Below, piece after piece: positions 8,494-15,509 of a DNA stretch of 64,000 nt. The DNA is from Actinokineospora alba (GTDB lineage: Bacteria > Actinomycetota > Actinomycetes > Mycobacteriales > Pseudonocardiaceae): positions 2,356,001 to 2,420,000 of the forward strand of contig NZ_SNXU01000001.1 in the NCBI RefSeq assembly GCF_004362515.1, in the 5' to 3' direction. Position 1 is the stretch's first letter. Every line of letters starts with the position of its first letter. Under the pieces are notes generated by a model that saw nothing but the letters and a program-made list of their open reading frames with translations, did no database searches and was not told the DNA's origin. The translations under genes and the position numbers were made by a program.

Positions 8494-8909
8494 TGGACAC
8501 CACACCCGCGACGAGCGCGCGGATGAGCAGGCAGCGGGCCCGCGACACCCAGACGGAGCTGGCCCTGCGCCGGGCGCTGCACGCACTGGGGCTGCGCTAC
8601 CGCGTCCACCGTCGTCCGCTGCCCGCCGTGCGCCGGGAGGCCGACATCGTGTTCACGCGCGCGCGTGTCGCGGTGTTCGTCGACGGCTGCTTCTGGCACG
8701 GCTGCCCGACCCACGCGACCTGGCCCCAGCGCAACGCGGACTTCTGGCGCACCAAGATCGAGACCAACCGCACCCGGGACCGCTCCACCGACTCGGCCCT
8801 CGCGGCGGCGGGTTGGGCGGTCGTTCGGGTGTGGGAGCACGAGGACCCGCTGGTCGCCGCTCTGCGCGTGTCCGAGGCCGTCGGGGAGGGTCTGGGCCGG
8901 CTACGCTGA
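8493..8909 (+). CDS. vsr: Very short patch repair (Vsr) endonuclease
   Basis: 138 residues. Vsr nicks DNA 5' of T:G mismatches made by deamination of 5-methylcytosine, opening very-short-patch repair. The sequence shows the family core: SRQRARDTQTELALRRALH at the start, EADIVF (metal-binding acidic residue) and VFVDGCFWHGCP, followed by FWRTKIETNRTRD. Length is normal for the family. The ATG shares one base with the stop of the ArsR fusion, so translation may be coupled. A cytosine-5 methyltransferase gene starts 5 bp downstream, which fits the usual dcm-vsr pairing. Confidence 0.92.
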   Translation: MDTTPATSARMSRQRARDTQTELALRRALHALGLRYRVHRRPLPAVRREADIVFTRARVAVFVDGCFWHGCPTHATWPQRNADFWRTKIETNRTRDRSTDSALAAAGWAVVRVWEHEDPLVAALRVSEAVGEGLGRLR

Positions 8910-8914
8910 CCGTC

Positions 8915-9946
8915 GTGTCGCACACCATGATCGATTTGTTCGCGGGTTGCGGCGGCATGACGTCCGGATTCGTGGCGGCGGGCTTCACCCCGGTCCTGGC
9001 GGTCGAGCACAACCTGCACGCGGCGGCGACGTACGCGGCCAACTTCGGCGAGGACCACGTCCGCTGGGCCGACATCGCCACGGTCACCGACATCCCCAGG
9101 GCAGACGTGATCATCGGCGGCCCGCCGTGCCAGGGCTTCTCCAACCTGGGCGCCCGTGACGTGGAGGACCCGCGCAACAAGCTGTGGAAGGAATACCTCC
9201 GCTTCGTCCGCGCGGCCCGGCCCCGGGCGTTCGTCATCGAGAACGTCGACCGGTTCCTGGCGTCCGCGGAGTTCGCGCTGCTCCAAGCGGAGACCGCCCC
9301 GGGCGGCCTGCTCGCCGACTACACCCTCACCCCGGGCGTGCTGCTGGCCGCGGACTTCGGGGTCCCGCAGCGGCGCAAGCGGGCATTCGTCATCGGCTCG
9401 CGCGTCGGCCCGATCCCGCTGCCCGCGGCGGCGGGGGAGTGGCCCGGCGTCCGCACTGTGTTGTCGGGGCTCCCGGAGACCCCGGCGCGGACGACCCTGC
9501 CGAGTTCGTCGGTGGAGTTCTTCGGGCAGCGAGTGCCCGGCCGCTTCAAGAGCGCCGACCTGCACCTCGGTCGCAACCCGACCGCGCTGTCGTTGGAGCG
9601 CTACCGCGCGATCCCGCCGGGCGGTGGCCGCTTCGACCTCCCGGACCACCTGCTCCCACGGTGTTGGCGGGAGAAGAAGACCGGCACCACCGACGTCATG
9701 GGCCGCATGCGCTGGGACGCCCCGTCGCTGACGATTCGGACGGAGTTCTACAAGCCGGAAAAGGGCCAGTACCTCCACCCCGAATGGCACCGCCCCATCA
9801 CCCACCTCGAAGCCGCCCGCCTCCAAACCTTCCCGGACACCTTCGAGTGGTGCGGCTCCAAAATCGAAATAGCCCGCCAAATCGGCAACGCCGTCCCACC
9901 CCACCTGGCCACCGCCCTAGCCACCCACCTATCCCCCCACCTCTAA
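8915..9946 (+). CDS. DNA (cytosine-5-)-methyltransferase
   Basis: About 343 residues if the GTG at 8915 is used; an in-frame ATG at 8927 four codons later is an alternative, and neither has a strong ribosome-binding site. All main C5-methyltransferase motifs are visible: I DLFAGCGGMTSGF, IV GGPPCQGFSNLG with the catalytic Cys, VI ENVDRF, VIII QRRKRAFVIGSR, and IX-X ARLQTFPDTFEW ... QIGNAVPP. It methylates C5 of cytosine in an unknown target; the paired Vsr protects against deamination at that site. No restriction endonuclease gene is adjacent, so this looks like an orphan Dcm-like enzyme rather than a full restriction-modification system. Confidence 0.93.
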   Translation: MSHTMIDLFAGCGGMTSGFVAAGFTPVLAVEHNLHAAATYAANFGEDHVRWADIATVTDIPRADVIIGGPPCQGFSNLGARDVEDPRNKLWKEYLRFVRAARPRAFVIENVDRFLASAEFALLQAETAPGGLLADYTLTPGVLLAADFGVPQRRKRAFVIGSRVGPIPLPAAAGEWPGVRTVLSGLPETPARTTLPSSSVEFFGQRVPGRFKSADLHLGRNPTALSLERYRAIPPGGGRFDLPDHLLPRCWREKKTGTTDVMGRMRWDAPSLTIRTEFYKPEKGQYLHPEWHRPITHLEAARLQTFPDTFEWCGSKIEIARQIGNAVPPHLATALATHLSPHL

Positions 9947-9995
9947 CCCCCCACCTCTAACCCCACCCACCCCAACCCCCACCCATCCCCTCCCT
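9931..9995. other. C-rich tract (G-runs on minus strand), possible G-quadruplex/i-motif
   Basis: From the last codons of the methyltransferase gene the plus strand becomes almost pure C with A/T: C-runs of six at about 9933 and 9947, then runs of four to five, and two copies of CCACCTCTAACCCC. The minus strand thus has many closely spaced runs of at least four G, enough for stable G-quadruplexes. It sits at the gene's 3' end and could act in termination. Confidence 0.7.
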
Positions 9996-10001
9996 ACCTC
10001 C

Positions 10002-10405
10002 TCGAGTCGCCCCTCCCGGCACCCGAGCCGCCCCTCCCGGCACCTGACTTCACCCCTCCCGCCCGTTCGCTTCGCGAGTCGCCCCTCCGGGCAAGTGAGT
10101 CGCCCCTTCCGGCGCCTGACTTCACCATTCGCGCACCCCACCGCGAGTCGCCCCTTCTCGCAAGTGAGTCGCCCCTCCTCGCAACCGACTTCACCCCTCG
10201 CTTCGCGAGTCGCCCCTCCGGGCAAGTGAGTCGCCCCTTCCGGCGCCTGACTTCACCATGCGCGCACCCACCGCGAGTCGCACATTCAGAACTGCGAGTC
10301 CAACGTTCCCGACTGCGAGTCCAACCTCCAGGCCCGCGAGTCCCCACTTCCCGACTGCGAGTTCCTAATTCAGGACGGCGAGTTCCCAGTTCAGGACGGT
10401 GAGTT
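10002..10405. repeat. Degenerate 21-22-bp tandem repeat array
   Basis: About 19 units built on GAGTCGCCCCTYCSGGCR or, toward the right, CTGCGAGTCCAACnTTCCCGA, mostly 21 bp apart. Two larger blocks are near-identical (about 10075-10130 and about 10205-10262), showing block duplication. Because 21 is a multiple of three, a minus-strand frame gives a heptapeptide repeat of the type TRRPELG. I regard that frame as fortuitous: it has no ribosome-binding site and no known homology. The array abuts the 3' end of the frameshifted DinB/MDMPI gene. Confidence 0.85.
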
Positions 10406-11049
10406 CTCGGTTCGGCCGAACACCGTCCGCGCCAATGCCGCCACCCCATCCCCACTCAGCCGCTCCAGGGCCACTTCCCGTCCCGTCAGCAACTGCAGCA
10501 TCGCCGACGTCGGCCCCTCCACCACCGGTCCTGCGCCCGCGGTCCACCCGGAGTCCGTCCCCACCAGCCGAAACCCGCCCACGCGCTTGCGGGCATGGAA
10601 CGGCCATCCCATCGACCAAGCCCGCTCCGCTCCCACCCGCGCGGCCGCGGGCGGGATCTCGATCTCCCGGCCAAGCGGCTGCGAAATGTCCTGCGTGTGG
10701 GTCAGCACGTCCAGGATCGTGGTGAGCGGACCGGTCCCGGGCGGCGTCCGCCGCGATCCCGCGCCAGCGACCGCAGCAGGCCGACGATCTCACCGGTCGG
10801 CAGCTCCGCCTGCCGAATCGCCGTGTCGAGCACCAGCCGATTGAAGTTCCCCCGAGCCCTCGCGAACTCCACCATCGACCGGCCGATCGTGGTCTGCGGC
10901 GCCAGTGTCAGGTGCGCGGCGACGTCGCGTACCCGCCAGCCCGGGCACAGCGACGGGTGTTCCCAGTCCCGCGGCGAGAGCGTTTCGAGGAAGTCGGCGA
11001 GGCGGAGCCTGGCCGACTCGATCTCGGACCACACCTGTTCGGTCTCCAC
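10391..11049 (-). pseudogene. Maleylpyruvate isomerase/DinB-like mycothiol-dependent protein, frameshifted
   Basis: The N-terminal half (from ATG 11049) has the mycothiol maleylpyruvate isomerase N-domain: METEQVWSEIESARLRLADFL and LCPGWRVRDVAAHLTLAP. The reading then shifts near 10731-10745, where this frame meets a stop after RSPRSWTC. The expected continuation (GTGPLTTILDVLTHTQDI, then PLGREIEIPPAAA, WSMGWPFHARKR, GFRLVGTDSGW) is intact in a neighbouring frame down to 10391. One base appears to be missing in a CCGGG/CGGCG-rich spot. It is either a recent pseudogene or a sequencing error; both halves keep good codon usage, which favours a recent event or an error. Confidence 0.82.
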
Positions 11050-11113
11050 GTCGACCTCCGATAAGCTAAGGTGTCCTGAATATCAAGCTTCCTGAAGAGT
11101 ACGAGGAGAGTCG
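11050..11113. promoter_or_regulatory. Divergent promoter/operator between MDMPI-like pseudogene and MarR gene
   Basis: Short A/T-richer spacer with direct repeats TCCTGAA (11074-11080 and 11090-11096) around TATCAAGCTT. The repeats are 16 bp apart, and the region lies where a MarR autoregulatory operator would be expected. GAGGAG at 11103 serves the MarR gene. Confidence 0.45.
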
Positions 11114-11569
11114 GTGGAAAGCAACGGTCCGGCGAAGTCGCCGCCGCCACGCGGTCCGGAGCGGAACACCGCGGCCCTGCTCTACCAGGCCTACCTCCGG
11201 CTCGCGGAAGGCATCGACGCCCGTGCGCCCCGCGGGGACGAGCGCGCGCGTCCGGCGCACGCGGCGGTCTTCATCAACATGGAGCACGACGGCATCCGGC
11301 TGACCCGGCTTGCGGAGAAGGCGCGGATGACCCCGCAGGCCATGGGGGAGCTGGTCGACGGCCTCGAAAGCTGGGGCTACCTGCTACGCGTCCCCGATCC
11401 GTCGGACCGCAGGGCCAAGCTCATCGTCTTCACCGACAAAGGCCATGAGGCGCTGCGGGCGGCGTTCGACGCGGTCGAGGACGTCGAGGCCAGGCTGCTC
11501 GACCTGCTCGGCGCCAAGGACCTCGAGCGGCTCCAGCAGGCACTCATCCAGGTGGCCACCGACTTCTAG
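11114..11569 (+). CDS. MarR family transcriptional regulator
   Basis: 151 residues from a GTG start (11114) with GAGGAG 8 nt upstream. Winged-helix MarR fold: helices around LAEKARMTPQAMGELVDGLESWGYL (recognition region) and the conserved wing PDPSDRRAKLIVFTDKG with the DxRxK pattern (D-P-S-D-R-R-A-K). N-terminal and C-terminal helices form the dimer interface. It probably represses itself and the divergent gene, which is now frameshifted. No ligand is evident. Confidence 0.88.
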   Translation: MESNGPAKSPPPRGPERNTAALLYQAYLRLAEGIDARAPRGDERARPAHAAVFINMEHDGIRLTRLAEKARMTPQAMGELVDGLESWGYLLRVPDPSDRRAKLIVFTDKGHEALRAAFDAVEDVEARLLDLLGAKDLERLQQALIQVATDF

Positions 11570-11582
11570 AGATATGCGTCTC

Positions 11583-11604
11583 GTTGCAATGCAACTCGTT
11601 GCAT
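11583..11604. promoter_or_regulatory. PadR operator: overlapping palindromes with three GTTGCA half-sites
   Basis: ATGCAAC-TC-GTTGCAT (11589-11604) is a perfect 7-bp inverted repeat. It overlaps a second one, GTTGCA-A-TGCAAC (11583-11595). The site lies 15 bp upstream of the PadR start codon and just after the MarR stop, as expected for autoregulation. Confidence 0.75.
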
Positions 11605-11619
11605 AGGTATCGTCGGCGC

Positions 11620-12174
11620 ATGGCGTTGGAGCACGCGATCCTGGTCTCGCTCAGCGAGCGGCCGGGGTCCGGGTATGAGCTCACCCGACGGTTCGACAAG
11701 TCCATCGGGTTCTTCTGGCGCGCCACCCACCAGCAGATCTACCGCGTCCTCAAGCGCATGGACGACGCGGGCTGGGTGCACGTCGAGCACGTCCCGCAGG
11801 ACGGCAAGCCGGACAAGAAGGTCTACACGGTCAGCGCCGAGGGCGCGGCCGAGATCTCCCGGTGGCTGGCCGAGCCCGCTCAGCCGACGGAGTTGCGCGA
11901 TGAACTCGCGATCAAACTCCGCGCGGCGCACGGCGATCCGGACGCGGTCGCCGCCGAGGTCGCCCGCCACCGTGCCCAGCACGCCGAGCGGCTCGCCCTC
12001 TACGAGGCCATGGAACGGCGCGACTTCCCCGACCGGGACGCGCTGACCGGGCCCGCTCTGCACCAGTTTTTGGTCCTGCGCGGCGGAATCGGCGCCGAGC
12101 GGGGATTCGTCGCGTGGTGCGACGAGGTTCTGACGGCCCTGCGCCGTGATGCGGAAAGAGGCGAGACGCGATGA
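11620..12174 (+). CDS. PadR family transcriptional regulator
   Basis: 184 residues. The N-terminal winged helix is typical of PadR (MALEHAILVSLSERPGSGYELTRRFDKSIGFFW ... HQQIYRVLKRMDDAGWV, with the basic wing QDGKPDKKVYTVSAEG). The C-terminal PadR_C2-type coiled helices lie in about residues 90-184 (RDELAIKLRAAHGDP, RHRAQHAERLALYEA). The ATG at 11620 is chosen because it follows directly on the palindromic operator and begins the conserved domain. Its stop overlaps the ATG of the downstream dienoyl-CoA reductase gene (ATGA), so the two form an operon, and PadR probably represses the pair in response to a fatty or aromatic acid-like signal. Confidence 0.92.
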   Translation: MALEHAILVSLSERPGSGYELTRRFDKSIGFFWRATHQQIYRVLKRMDDAGWVHVEHVPQDGKPDKKVYTVSAEGAAEISRWLAEPAQPTELRDELAIKLRAAHGDPDAVAAEVARHRAQHAERLALYEAMERRDFPDRDALTGPALHQFLVLRGGIGAERGFVAWCDEVLTALRRDAERGETR

Positions 12175-14186
12175 CCGAGTACCCCACCCTGCTGTCCACT
12201 GTGGACCTCGGGTTCACCACGCTGCGCAACCGGGTCGTCATGGGCTCGATGCACACCGGGCTGGAGGACCGCGCCGCCGACGTCCCGAAGCTGGCCGCGT
12301 ACTTCGCCGAGCGCGCTCGCGGGGGTGTCGGCCTCATCATCACCGGCGGCTACGCGCCCAACCGCACGGGCTGGCTCAAGCCGTTCGCCTCCAAGCTCAC
12401 CACCGACGCGGAGGTGCGCAGGCACCGGCAGATCACCAAGGCGGTGCACGACGAGGGCGGCAAGATCGCGCTGCAGATCCTGCACGCGGGCCGCTACGCC
12501 TACCACCCGTTCAGCGCGTCGGCGTCGGCGATCAAGGCCCCGATCAACCCGTTCCGGCCGCGCGCGCTGTCGGACAGGGGAGTGCGCGCGCAGATCCGCG
12601 ACTTCGTCAACTGTGCCGTGCTGGCCAAGGAAGCGGGCTACGACGGCGTCGAGATCATGGGATCCGAGGGCTACTTCATCAACCAGTTCCTGGCTCCCCG
12701 CACCAACAAGCGCACCGACCAGTGGGGCGGGACGCCGGAGAACCGGCGCAGGCTCGCGGTCGAGATCGTCCGCCGCACCAGGCAGGCGGTCGGCTCCGAC
12801 TTCATCATCGTGTACCGGCTGTCGATGGCGGAGTTCGTCGAGGACGGTCAGACCTGGGACGAGATCGTCGCGCTGGGCAAGGAAGTCGAGGCCGCGGGCG
12901 CCACGATCATCAACACCGGCATCGGCTGGCACGAGGCCCGGGTGCCGACCATCGTCACCTCGGTGCCGCGCGCGGCCTTCACCTCGGTGACGGCCCGGTT
13001 CAAGCCGCACGTGTCGATCCCCGTGGTGGCGACGAACCGGATCAACATGCCGCAGGTGGCCGAGGAGATCCTGGCCCGCGGCGACGCCGACCTGGTGTCG
13101 ATGGCGCGGCCGATGCTCGCCGACCCCGACTGGGTGCGCAAAGCCGAGCAGGATCGCGCGGACGAGATCAACACGTGCATCGCGTGCAATCAGGCGTGCC
13201 TGGACCATGTCTTCAAGAATCAGAAGGCTTCCTGCATGGTCAACCCGCGCGCCGCCCGGGAGACCGAACTGGTGCTCCTGCCGACCCGCCGCGCCAAGCG
13301 CGTCGCCGTCGTCGGAGCGGGACCGGCCGGGCTCTCGGCCGCGGTCACGGCGGGGCAGCGGGGCCATGAGGTCGACCTGTTCGAGGCGCGCCCGGCGATC
13401 GGCGGCCAGTTCGACATCGCCAGCCGCATCCCCGGCAAGGAAGAGTTCACCGAGACGATTCGTTACTACACAAGGCAACTCGAGGTCACCGGCGTCAAGG
13501 TGCACCTGGACAAGAAGGTCACCGCCGAGGAGCTGATCGACGGCGGCTACGACGAGATCGTGCTCGCCACCGGCGTCACGCCTCGGATGCCCGCCATCCC
13601 GGGTATCGACCACCAGAAAGTTATGTCCTATGTGGACGTCGTCCGGCATGGCAAGCCGGTGGGCGAGAAGGTCGCGATCATCGGCGCGGGCGGCATCGGC
13701 GTCGACGTCAGCGAGTTCCTCACGCACAGCGAGTCCCCGACCCTCGACCTGCCCGCCTGGCAGGCCGAATGGGGCGTCGACGACGAGGGCGCGCTGGCCA
13801 AGCCCAAGCCGGACCCGTCACCGCGTCAGGTGTTCCTGTTGCAGCGCAAGGAAGGGCGCATCGGCGCCGGGCTCGGCAAGACCACCGGCTGGGTCCACCG
13901 CGCCGCGTTGAAGGCCAAGCGCGTCGAACAGATCCCCGGCGTCAATTACGAACGCATCGACGACGAGGGGCTGCACATCACCTTCGGCAAGGAGCGCTCG
14001 AAGCCGCGCACCCTGGCCGTGGACAACGTGGTCATCTGCGCGGGCCAGGAATCCCACCGCGACCTGGCCGAGACTCTCCGTGCGGCGGGCCAGTCCGTCC
14101 ACCTCATCGGCGGCGCCGACGTGGCCGCGGAACTGGACGCCAAACGGGCTATCGACCAGGGAACCAGGCTCGCCGCGGGCCTCTGA
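12171..14186 (+). CDS. fadH: NADPH-dependent 2,4-dienoyl-CoA reductase (FadH-like)
   Basis: 671 residues, the normal length. It reduces 2,4-dienoyl-CoA during oxidation of unsaturated fatty acids using NADPH, FMN, FAD and a 4Fe-4S cluster. Residues 1-345 are an old-yellow-enzyme TIM barrel (HAGRYAYHPFSASAS, GYDGVEIMGSEGYFINQFL). The iron-sulfur motif is CIACNQACLD ... SCMVNPR. An FAD-binding GxGxxG follows (VAVVGAGPAGLSAA) with an NAD(P) site VAIIGAGGIGVDVSEFL. The gene is translationally coupled to the PadR gene upstream. Related flavoenzymes act on enones or xenobiotics, so the natural substrate may differ. Confidence 0.92.
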   Translation: MTEYPTLLSTVDLGFTTLRNRVVMGSMHTGLEDRAADVPKLAAYFAERARGGVGLIITGGYAPNRTGWLKPFASKLTTDAEVRRHRQITKAVHDEGGKIALQILHAGRYAYHPFSASASAIKAPINPFRPRALSDRGVRAQIRDFVNCAVLAKEAGYDGVEIMGSEGYFINQFLAPRTNKRTDQWGGTPENRRRLAVEIVRRTRQAVGSDFIIVYRLSMAEFVEDGQTWDEIVALGKEVEAAGATIINTGIGWHEARVPTIVTSVPRAAFTSVTARFKPHVSIPVVATNRINMPQVAEEILARGDADLVSMARPMLADPDWVRKAEQDRADEINTCIACNQACLDHVFKNQKASCMVNPRAARETELVLLPTRRAKRVAVVGAGPAGLSAAVTAGQRGHEVDLFEARPAIGGQFDIASRIPGKEEFTETIRYYTRQLEVTGVKVHLDKKVTAEELIDGGYDEIVLATGVTPRMPAIPGIDHQKVMSYVDVVRHGKPVGEKVAIIGAGGIGVDVSEFLTHSESPTLDLPAWQAEWGVDDEGALAKPKPDPSPRQVFLLQRKEGRIGAGLGKTTGWVHRAALKAKRVEQIPGVNYERIDDEGLHITFGKERSKPRTLAVDNVVICAGQESHRDLAETLRAAGQSVHLIGGADVAAELDAKRAIDQGTRLAAGL

Positions 14187-14336
14187 TCAGCCGGATACAG
14201 CCCGGTTGCGTCCCGACTGGGTGAATGCGCCGAGGTGAGCGGCGGGGACGAATACCGGTCGCCGTTCGAAGATCGAAATTCACCGCTCGCCGACGAAACG
14301 CCGATAACGAACATCCCGCCTCCGCGCGGTCGGGAA

Positions 14337-14377
14337 GATTGATGGACAGGGCATTCGATTTGTCCTGTCCACCAATC
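14337..14377. promoter_or_regulatory. Inverted repeat upstream of small membrane protein gene
   Basis: Arms TGGACAGG (14343-14350) and CCTGTCCA (14364-14371), flanked by a further GATTG/CAATC pair, so the whole forms a GATTG..TGGACAGG hairpin with a 13-nt loop. It ends about 27 nt before the start codon and could be an operator or a 5' UTR structure. Confidence 0.65.
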
Positions 14378-14404
14378 ATCTGACCAGCAAGGAGAGCGGA
14401 CTGC

Positions 14405-14740
14405 GTGACGACACAACCATTCTGTGGCGCTGAACCACAGGAGCCCGAGTCGCATCGGGTGCTGCCGGATTCCGGCGAGGAGCTCGTCTCCCTGGATGAA
14501 TTGCTTTCCCTGGCGGCCACCGCCGAGCCGATCGGCCAGTCCGACGGCGTCCTGGTGGGGTGGGTACGCCAGATCGTGAGTGAGGGATGGGGGCCCACGC
14601 TGCGGGCGGCGTTCCTGATCACCGTGCCCGCGGCCGTCATGTTGGTGCTGGCGGGGCTGTTCCCCGCTGTGTGCACGACGATCGCCCTGATCCTCGGCCG
14701 CGAGGCCATGCGGATCGGTCGGGTGCCGCGAATCGCGTAA
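14405..14740 (+). CDS. Small single-pass membrane protein of unknown function
   Basis: 111 residues from GTG 14405 with AAGGAG 8-13 nt upstream. Residues 1-65 are polar and acidic (MTTQPFCGAEPQEPESHRVL). Then one hydrophobic helix runs over about 67-97 (AAFLITVPAAVMLVLAGLFPAVCTTIALI), long enough for one membrane pass or a hairpin. A short basic tail (GREAMRIGRVPRIA) suggests the C-terminus is inside. No family is recognised. A strong 18-bp terminator follows at once, so this is a single-gene transcript, perhaps controlled by the hairpin in its upstream region. Confidence 0.7.
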   Translation: MTTQPFCGAEPQEPESHRVLPDSGEELVSLDELLSLAATAEPIGQSDGVLVGWVRQIVSEGWGPTLRAAFLITVPAAVMLVLAGLFPAVCTTIALILGREAMRIGRVPRIA

Positions 14741-14744
14741 AGGG

Positions 14745-14787
14745 GGAGGCGGCAGGTTGCTGCTGATATCAGCAACCTGCCGCCTCC
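14745..14787. terminator. Strong hairpin terminator after the small membrane protein gene
   Basis: Perfect 18-bp stem GGAGGCGGCAGGTTGCTG with its complement and a 7-nt loop. It starts 5 nt after the stop codon. No T-run follows. Confidence 0.9.
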
Positions 14788-14892
14788 GGTTCGGAACTCT
14801 GGCCCGTCGCAATGCCTTGACCGGTGTGGTGGCGGGCCAGAGGTCTGTCATAGTGCCCTAAGACTGAGGCTTACTTTAAGGCAACTATCGGC

Positions 14893-14917
14893 AACAAAAC
14901 AACTTCGGTGTTTTGTT
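14893..14917. promoter_or_regulatory. A/T-rich inverted repeat before XRE gene
   Basis: AACAAAACA / TGTTTTGTT, perfect 9-bp arms with a 7-nt spacer. It is strikingly A/T-rich for this genome and sits 38 bp upstream of the XRE start at 14955, so an autoregulatory operator is the simplest reading. It also overlaps a possible earlier ATG (14913), which makes that start unlikely. Confidence 0.6.
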
Positions 14918-14954
14918 CGCCTTTGGTGCTCGGGCATGCGAGATCATCGCCCCC

Positions 14955-15452
14955 ATGGCAGGCGGGGACGAGCACAGTTCATGGCCCCTCGGCCCTTTCC
15001 TCAACGAGGCGCGGATCGCCCGGAAGCTCACCCAGAAAGCCGCCGCCGCTCGCGCGAACCTGTCCCGCACCGCCTGGCAACAACTCGAAAGCGGCCAACG
15101 CGCGGACGGCAACCCGGTGCGCCCCAAAGCCACCACCGTCATCGCCGCCGCCATGGCCGTCGACGCGGACCCGACCAGGGCCCTGGAACTGGCGGGCCTG
15201 GACCCGTCCGCGTTCGAACCCTCCCGAGCAGGCCGCCCCGCCACCTCGTTCGCCGAGGCCCGCGCCCTCCTGGCCCAACTGACCGAACCCCAACGCCGAG
15301 CGGTGATCGACCTCCTCCGCACCATCGTCCACGACACCCCCGCCGAGCCTTTCCGTGAAGACACGACGTTGAGCGGCCCCGAGCCGACCAGGTGGGACCC
15401 CACCGCCCCACCCGCCGAGCCGCCGGCGCGGCCCGAACCTGATTCCGACTGA
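14955..15452 (+). CDS. XRE-family helix-turn-helix protein with proline-rich tail
   Basis: 165 residues. Residues about 14-75 form an XRE HTH (FLNEARIARKLTQKAAAARANLSRTAWQQLESG), followed by a linker and a helix (AQLTEPQRRAVIDLLRTIV). The C-terminal 40 residues are Pro/Ala/Glu-rich and probably disordered. The start at 14955 begins right after the A/T-rich inverted repeat; an in-frame ATG at 14913 lies inside that repeat. Function is unknown. It is followed by a long non-coding repeat region rather than by a target gene. Confidence 0.78.
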   Translation: MAGGDEHSSWPLGPFLNEARIARKLTQKAAAARANLSRTAWQQLESGQRADGNPVRPKATTVIAAAMAVDADPTRALELAGLDPSAFEPSRAGRPATSFAEARALLAQLTEPQRRAVIDLLRTIVHDTPAEPFREDTTLSGPEPTRWDPTAPPAEPPARPEPDSD

Positions 15453-15509
15453 ACCTGCCAAGCCCGATCCCAGGCCCGCCGAATCCACCTCGGCGAGTTG
15501 GCTGTGGCC

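Noticed and set aside
10002..10405. CRISPR array
   Set aside because: Units are 21-22 bp, degenerate and contiguous with no distinct spacers, and no cas genes are nearby.
10002..10455. Minus-strand frames giving TRRPELG-type heptapeptide repeats as a real protein
   Set aside because: No ribosome-binding site, no sensible start, composition dictated by the DNA repeat; treated as a repeat array.
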